DNA from: Myxocyprinus asiaticus
Taxonomy: Eukaryota > Chordata > Actinopteri > Cypriniformes > Catostomidae
Direction of reading: 5' to 3'
DNA length: 64,000 bases
NCBI RefSeq assembly: GCF_019703515.2
Contig: NC_059372.1
Span: 15,332,492 to 15,396,491, forward strand
Shown: positions 58,491 to 64,000 of the stretch, in pieces
Layout of the letters: each line of letters starts with the position of its first letter
Numbering within the stretch: the stretch's first letter is position 1
The notes under the pieces: generated by a model
The model's input: the letters and a program-made list of their open reading frames with translations, nothing else
What the model was told of the DNA's origin: nothing
Databases searched by the model: none
Program-made: the position numbers and the translations under genes

Positions 58491-59922
58491 ATGGGGTGGT
58501 CATCAATATAGGGGATAAACACATAAAAAATAGGGTCCTAACCACTTTCATCAGCAGAGCTAATATAATGGAATTCAGCTTGTTTTGCACAGAGGGTGAG
58601 AGATTGAATTCAGGACCTATTAAATGCATCTTTCGCTGTCCAGCAAGGAGATGCAAGATGATTTAATCTGTAATGTGTTGTGTATATTATGTTTCTGTGC
58701 TGAAGTGCCACCTATAGCCACTTCGCAGAGGTAACCACCCTCTGCTTTGCGCCGGGGGTTCTTCGCCTCCAGTTTACCGCACACTTTGCCGTGGATTATC
58801 CCTTACATAATGAATAAGTAAATAAATAAATAAAAACAAGTGGGGCAGCAGCCAAATCAGTCACCAGGCCACTGGGATTCCCCCCGCCTCTCCCGACGGC
58901 CTGCTATCAGCTTGCGTCGTGTACTGTAGAGGTTTCGTGACTGAACTTAGAATAATTTGCTATCCCACATGAATATAAAACTCTATTCTATTACTCTGTG
59001 TCAGCAATTGTCTCATTTGTTTCTATTTTTATTTCTCCTATGGAATTAAAAGAGAAACACCTCGTGCGACCCCAAGAATTTGTCTTTGTTAAATGCAATG
59101 CATAATTTAAATTCATGACTGATCTCAGTTCAGGAGACTCTGTGCTGTCAGTAAAGGGTTAAACTTTCAACACACGGAGTCATGTGACAATACAACATAC
59201 CGCCGATCACAGCTGAGTTTGTCTTTGGGACAAATGCCAACAAAACTACATCTGGTAAGAAACCTAATTTTAAAGTTTCTACATTGAAACCTGTTTCATC
59301 CGATATGCCATTTTTAAAATTTGAATGATTTATCGTGAAATGCCACACTGCTAAACAGAATGTTCACAATGTACTTTAGCGCATTTTCTTTCGGAAATCC
59401 TACATTTACTGTGCATTATCACATTGAGAATCAATGGGTTCATCCAAAAGCTGAAAAATGTTGCTTTGAGAGGCTTTACATGGAGTTAGGATGAAAATAA
59501 GGTGCATTTTCAAACTGTTCTGAGACCAGTGCAGACAGACAGCACACTGGAGTTTAAGTCATTCACTAAATAGGGAGCAAGGGTGCATCCTATAACTCTC
59601 TCTGCAGCTAAGTGCATTCAATCCAAACTTCCTATCAAAATTTCAGTTTCAGGCTGCAGAAGATGCTTGGACCACTCAACATGTTTTGCAGTTGTGGGAC
59701 AATGGTAATCAGTACATAGATTCAGAATTTTTCATGCAAAATTTTATTTTAATGGTTGTCAGTGATTAGATGATGCTGGCCATTACTTAGATGTCTGTAA
59801 CATCTAAAAAACATGAATAACCAACACTCCTGGAAACATAATAAACAATTTGATTTAAAAAAATCTGACTTTCTATAGCTTAGTATTATTTAACATTTCA
59901 AAACTTAGTCCCGCTGTCCACA

Positions 59923-60774
59923 TACACCGAACAGCCACAACCTTAAAACCACTTGCCTAATATTGTGTAGGTCCCCCTCGTGCCACCAAAACAGCGCCAA
60001 CCCGCATCTCAGAATAGCATTCTGAGATGCTTTTCTTCTCACCACAATTGTACAGAGTGGTTATCTGAGTTACCATAGACTTTGGCAGTTCAAACCAGTC
60101 TGGCCATTCTCTGTTGACCTCTCTCATCAACAAGGCATTTCCGTCCACATAACTGCCGCTCACTGGATATTTTTTGTATTTGGCACCATTCTGAGTAAAT
60201 TCTAGAGACTGTTGTGCATGAAAATCCCATGAAATCAGCAGTTACAAAAATACTCAAACCAGCCCGTATGGCACCAACAATCATCCATGCGATTATCTAA
60301 TCAGCCAATTGTGTGGCAGCAGTGCATAAAATCATGCAGATACATGTCAGGAGCTTCAGTTAATGTTCACATCAACCATCAGAATGGGGGAAAAAATTGT
60401 ATCTCAGTGATTTGGACTGTGGCATGATTGTTGGTGCCAGATGGGCTTGAGTATTTCTGTAACTGCTGGTCTCCTGGGATTTTCACGCACAACAGTCTCT
60501 AGAATTTACTCAGAATGGTGCTAAAAACATCCAGTAAGCGGCAATTCTGTGGATAGAAATGCCTTGTTGATGAGAGAGGTCAACAGAGAATGGCCAGACT
60601 GGTTTGAAACGACAAAGTCTAAAGTAACTCTGATAACCATTTTGTACAACTGTGGTGAGAAGCATATAATCTCAGAATGCTATTCTGAGATGCGGGTTGG
60701 CACTATTTTGGTGGCACGATGGGGACCTACACAATATTAGGCAGGTGGTTTTAATGTTGTGGCTGATTGGGGTA
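59923..60774. mobile_element. Foldback Tc1-derived element, copy C, full length
   Basis: Starts TACACCGAACAGCCACAACC and ends GTGGCTGATTGGGGTA, with TA tips. The arms (about 59923-60320 and 60330-60774) are inverted near-copies. Minus-strand frames 60284-59957 and + strand frames 60420-60740 each carry Tc1 N-terminal pieces (FVTADFMGFSCTTVSRIYSE; LMREVNREWPDWFE). No catalytic core. Confidence 0.75.
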
Positions 60775-62159
60775 TGTTGCCATACATTTTTAGTAAAACT
60801 ATTTGCTCTAGACATTATAATTTTTTGCATGTTTATTAGGTGCAACTTGTTACAAATCAAAAGGGAAATGGATAAAACACACCGCAGTCACGCTTGGGTA
60901 TCAGGAGGTTAAATGAGACGTGACTGGAGAGCTTTATTAAATCTCTGAGAAACCTCTTAGCAATAAAACTGACCTCTGGGTGGGGATATAAGGTCAACAA
61001 GGTGTGAAACAGCAAAAAAAAGTTTAAATAATAAGCATCTCATCATTATGCACAATAAGTGCTGTGGAGGTCATAGCCCAGGTAAGTCTGAGAGTGTGTG
61101 TTTGTGCGTGTGTCTAGAAGGACATTTTGAAGGGCAGTGGAATTTTATCAGCACTGGTTGAAATGCCAGGAAGACTTTTTGGAGTTATGTAACGTGGCAC
61201 AATGGCATTCCACACACACACTGGACAATTAATGACTGCTAAGCCTCCAGGAAACAACGCAGGATGTGTGCATGTGTATGCTTGTGTTCTTCTTAAGCAT
61301 TCTTAACATGATGGCACAAAACTGCAGCAGCAAAGCAAAACTAGGTCAAGATTCCACTTCAGGCTGTTTGTAAAATCTACAGATGTGACAGGTTTCAAGG
61401 AACTGTGAGAGCAGTGTGCCTTCCTTTGCTTGAGTGTGAAACAAAAGTTCTTGAGAAGATCTTCACTTCTATCATTCTTTGTGTCATTAATGTTTTCTTT
61501 ATCTTAACGATGCTCATTATTGAACGTTTTAGCCCATCGGCCAAAGCCGCCTGTGGAATGGTTGAATTGAAGGTGGCTCTGGACCAATCAGCTATCAGAG
61601 TGAGGTGTACTCTTCTTTTTTTCCTACAGTTAAAATCCAGGCCGAGTCCTCTGAGATCTCTCTGCTCATATCCAATTCACTTTAACACAAGCCATCCTTT
61701 CTACTCTGTCTCAGATTTATTGTTTTCATCTCTCTGACTCATCTCTCTCCCTCTGTCCATCATTTACTCTCTATCATTCTCTTTTTCTTTCTATCCATGT
61801 TAAATATTCTCTTTTTATGGTCTTGGCTGTGAGTGACTTCTTGTTTGTCGGTAGTTGTAAGTCAGTGGAGTTTCTCCAGATTTTTTATGAAATGTCATGC
61901 TTATGTCCAGCTGCAATTCTCCTACAGTCAACTTAGTCAAGAGTTACACATTCACACTGCAAAAATAATTTTCTTAATCAGTTTCTTTGTCTTGCTTTTT
62001 TTAAACATCCTTAAAATAAGGTACATTTACCTGAGAAGCAAAATTTCATAATACTTGGTTTCAAAGAATGTATGTTTAATGTCACTGTATTTGTTTTTAC
62101 TTGTTTTAAGTATAAATCTCATATAAATATATATATATATAAATGTTTTTTGTATTTTT

Positions 62160-62490
62160 TGTATAATTCTTTTTTTTTTTTTTTTTTTTTGCTGTTTCGT
62201 AAGGAAATTGGTACTTTAATTCACCAAAGTGGCATTCAGCATTCAGTATAGTCAGGACATTACTGATGTAAAAAACAGCACCATCACTATTTGAAAAAAG
62301 TCATTTTTGATCAAATCTAGACAGGCCCCATTTCCAGCAGCCATCACTCCAACACCTTATCCTTGAGTAATCATGCTAAATTGCTAATTTGGTACTAGAA
62401 AATCACTTGCCATTATATAAAACACAGTTGAAAGGTATTTGGTTCATTAAATGATGCTTAACATTGTCTTTGTGTTTGTTTTTGAGTTGC
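62160..62490 (+). mobile_element. Possible 5' noncoding end of a Tc1/mariner-type element
   Basis: The stretch including CATCACTCCAACACCTTATC, TGAGTAATCATGCTAAATTG and TTTGAGTTGCCACAGTATGC matches, from memory, the leader of a cyprinid Tc1-like element. It stops before any transposase sequence, at about 62500, where a MITE right end starts. Confidence 0.33.
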
Positions 62491-62504
62491 CACAGTATGC
62501 CATA

Positions 62505-62592
62505 TATCATAAGTCATATGGGTTTGGAACAACAAGAGGGTGAGTAAAGGTTAACAGCTCAGGTTATTTTGATTTTTGGCTGAACTATCCCT
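62505..62592. repeat. Right end of a TTCAGCC-type MITE with TTAA
   Basis: CATATGGGTTTGGAACAACA, GAGGGTGAGTAAA and TTTGGCTGAACTATCCC run into TTAA at 62593-62596. The left arm is missing. Confidence 0.5.
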
Positions 62593-62910
62593 TTAACTGT
62601 GGTGAGGACAAGAATAAAACATGACATTTTTTGAAGAAATCACAGCTATAAAAAAAAATATATCAATGAAATTGTCTTTCAATGTAATTATTTGTATAAC
62701 AGACATTAGAGCTAATCTGTGACATCAGCTAAAACAGACAGCCAAAATAATGTGATTCTCCATGCCATATCTCTGGTGCTTCATAGTTTTAGCACCAGAG
62801 ATATGGTTGTTTATTTCTGTCTTATCTTGCCACTCTTATGGCCTGACCTTTTCAAAAATGCCGGGCAGTTTAGGGGCTTAAAGAAAACAGAAGACGTGTG
62901 TGTGTGTGTT

Positions 62911-62931
62911 GGGGGGGGGGGGGGGGGGGGG
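62911..62931. repeat. 21-base G homopolymer
   Basis: Pure G run preceded by a short GT repeat. May also be an assembly-sensitive site. Confidence 0.9.
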
Positions 62932-63528
62932 CGGGTCTTGAGTAGCATATGTTTATGGTTTAACCTCATGTCAAATTTGAAATGGTCACTTTTACAGTCT
63001 TAAGCATGAAATGCACTCACACACAACAAGCACATACACACTGTGTCTCCCATGTGTTGTTGAGTCAGTCAGGGCATAACCGATCTGTCCCTCAATCATT
63101 CCCTTTATGTGCAGAGAATGTGAAAGATATACAACCCTCCCTATTCTCTCTAAGATAAAACAACTGCTGTATGCATATACTGTCATTTAAGTATGTCTGA
63201 CATGTTACATTCTGTTCAAAATGGGTTATAATGAGTCTAAATTGAACTTTTATTGGGTTCAACATAATTCCCATAGTTCCATTTATGTTATTCCATAGTT
63301 TTGATGACTTTACTATTGTTGTAAAATGTGTGTATATATATATTTATGTATATTATGTCCATGACAATCACTGTTGTAGCCGTTTTATATTTTATATTTA
63401 TATTATTTGAGATTTGTGTTGAACTATCTTTAGGTCATGGTTTATTTTTCAATTAATTTTATTGTGTTTATATTTACAATTTCTTTATGATCTAATATGT
63501 ATTGGTATTTTTCCACCTGTTGCTGTAG

Positions 63529-63940
63529 AGTCATTTTTAAGTCTGCAAAAGGGGCCAGTGGAAGAAGTTGAAGAGAGTAAAATGTCTGGATTTGGTATGA
63601 TTTTTTGTTTTACCACTTTGTTATTTTGATTATATTTTCATTTCGTTTGAAGTGTAATTGAAATGTAAAATATTTTTGGTCAAATTTTTTGTGTTTCAAT
63701 ACATGAATTGAACTGGTAGAAGTGAACTGCATTCCGATACAATCACTGTTAATTCTAGCCATGACTTGTGTGTCAGTAGATGAAAATTATTATTAATAAT
63801 ACTTACATTTTCTATAATTTAACAGAGCGTAAATCCAAATCCTGATGAGAACCACATTTTCCATGCGTATCAAAGAGTGTGTCACTGTCATAGAAATATG
63901 GCTGACATTCAACAGGGACACAGTTAATGCACAAAAGAAG
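63529..63940 (+). other. Two possible exons of an unidentified + strand gene at the window edge
   Basis: Segment 63529-63594 follows a good acceptor (ttgctgtag) and ends at a GT donor. It is 66 bases, open in the frame that reads SFLSLQKGPVEEVEESKMSG, with phase 1 on both sides. Segment 63826-63940 follows taatttaacag and ends at a strong donor, aagaag/gtaagt. If the two are joined in that frame, the reading stops at TGA 63843-63845. If both are 5' leader, a start ATG at 63845 opens 32 codons to the donor in phase 0, beginning MRTTFSMRIKECVTVIEIWL. I do not recognise either peptide. The right-hand neighbour of ALDH8A1 in human is SGK1, but neither peptide clearly matches it. Splice-like signals arise by chance in this AT-rich DNA, so this is a weak call. 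Confidence 0.27.
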
Positions 63941-64000
63941 GTAAGTCCATTTTCTATTCTTCTAATTCATTGCAATCATTCCATTTACACTACCGACTTC

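Noticed and set aside
61405..61737. 110-codon open frame with a hydrophobic stretch
   Set aside because: Isolated, no family features, and no supporting exons nearby.

Overview
The window is vertebrate nuclear DNA, almost certainly from a cyprinid-type teleost. Genes have small exons with GT-AG introns, and the rest is saturated with fish-type repeats: Sleeping Beauty-like and other Tc1 elements, non-autonomous hAT elements with 8-bp target duplications, TTAA-flanked foldback MITEs, L2-type and other LINEs, and (CA)n/(TA)n microsatellites. No bacterial, organellar or CRISPR features are present.

Two host genes are clear, both on the + strand. (1) The 3' part of hbs1l (HBS1-like translational GTPase): eight coding exons, 4862-13822, 249 residues covering the beta-barrel domains II and III up to the stop. 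The GTPase half lies left of the window. (2) A complete aldh8a1 (2-aminomuconate semialdehyde dehydrogenase): seven coding exons, 26705-36569, 483 residues with all catalytic residues intact. The tandem same-strand order hbs1l > aldh8a1 matches the ALDH8A1-HBS1L neighbourhood of human 6q23. At the far right edge (63529-63940) two splice-site-bounded segments may belong to a third gene that I could not identify.

Layout. 1-4861: hbs1l intron holding a hAT-type element that was itself split by an L2-like LINE. 4862-8856: six hbs1l exons. 8857-13537: a 4.7-kb intron with a three-deep nest (MITE > TTAA/piggyBac-like element > two Tc1 elements). 13538-13822: last two hbs1l exons. 13823-26704: intergenic, with foldback Tc1-derived palindromes, two broken Tc1 transposase genes, a minus-strand LINE and a short hAT element. 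26705-36569: aldh8a1, whose introns carry short LTR elements, hAT elements and inverted repeats. 36570-63528: gene-poor, with MITEs, LINE fragments, a 98-bp tandem repeat split by a LINE, a tRNA-derived SINE and many microsatellites.

The two genes act in unrelated processes: hbs1l in rescue of stalled ribosomes with Pelota, aldh8a1 in the kynurenine branch of tryptophan breakdown. I see no novel functional system. The interest lies mostly in the stratified transposon insertions, several with exact target-site duplications that can be read directly.
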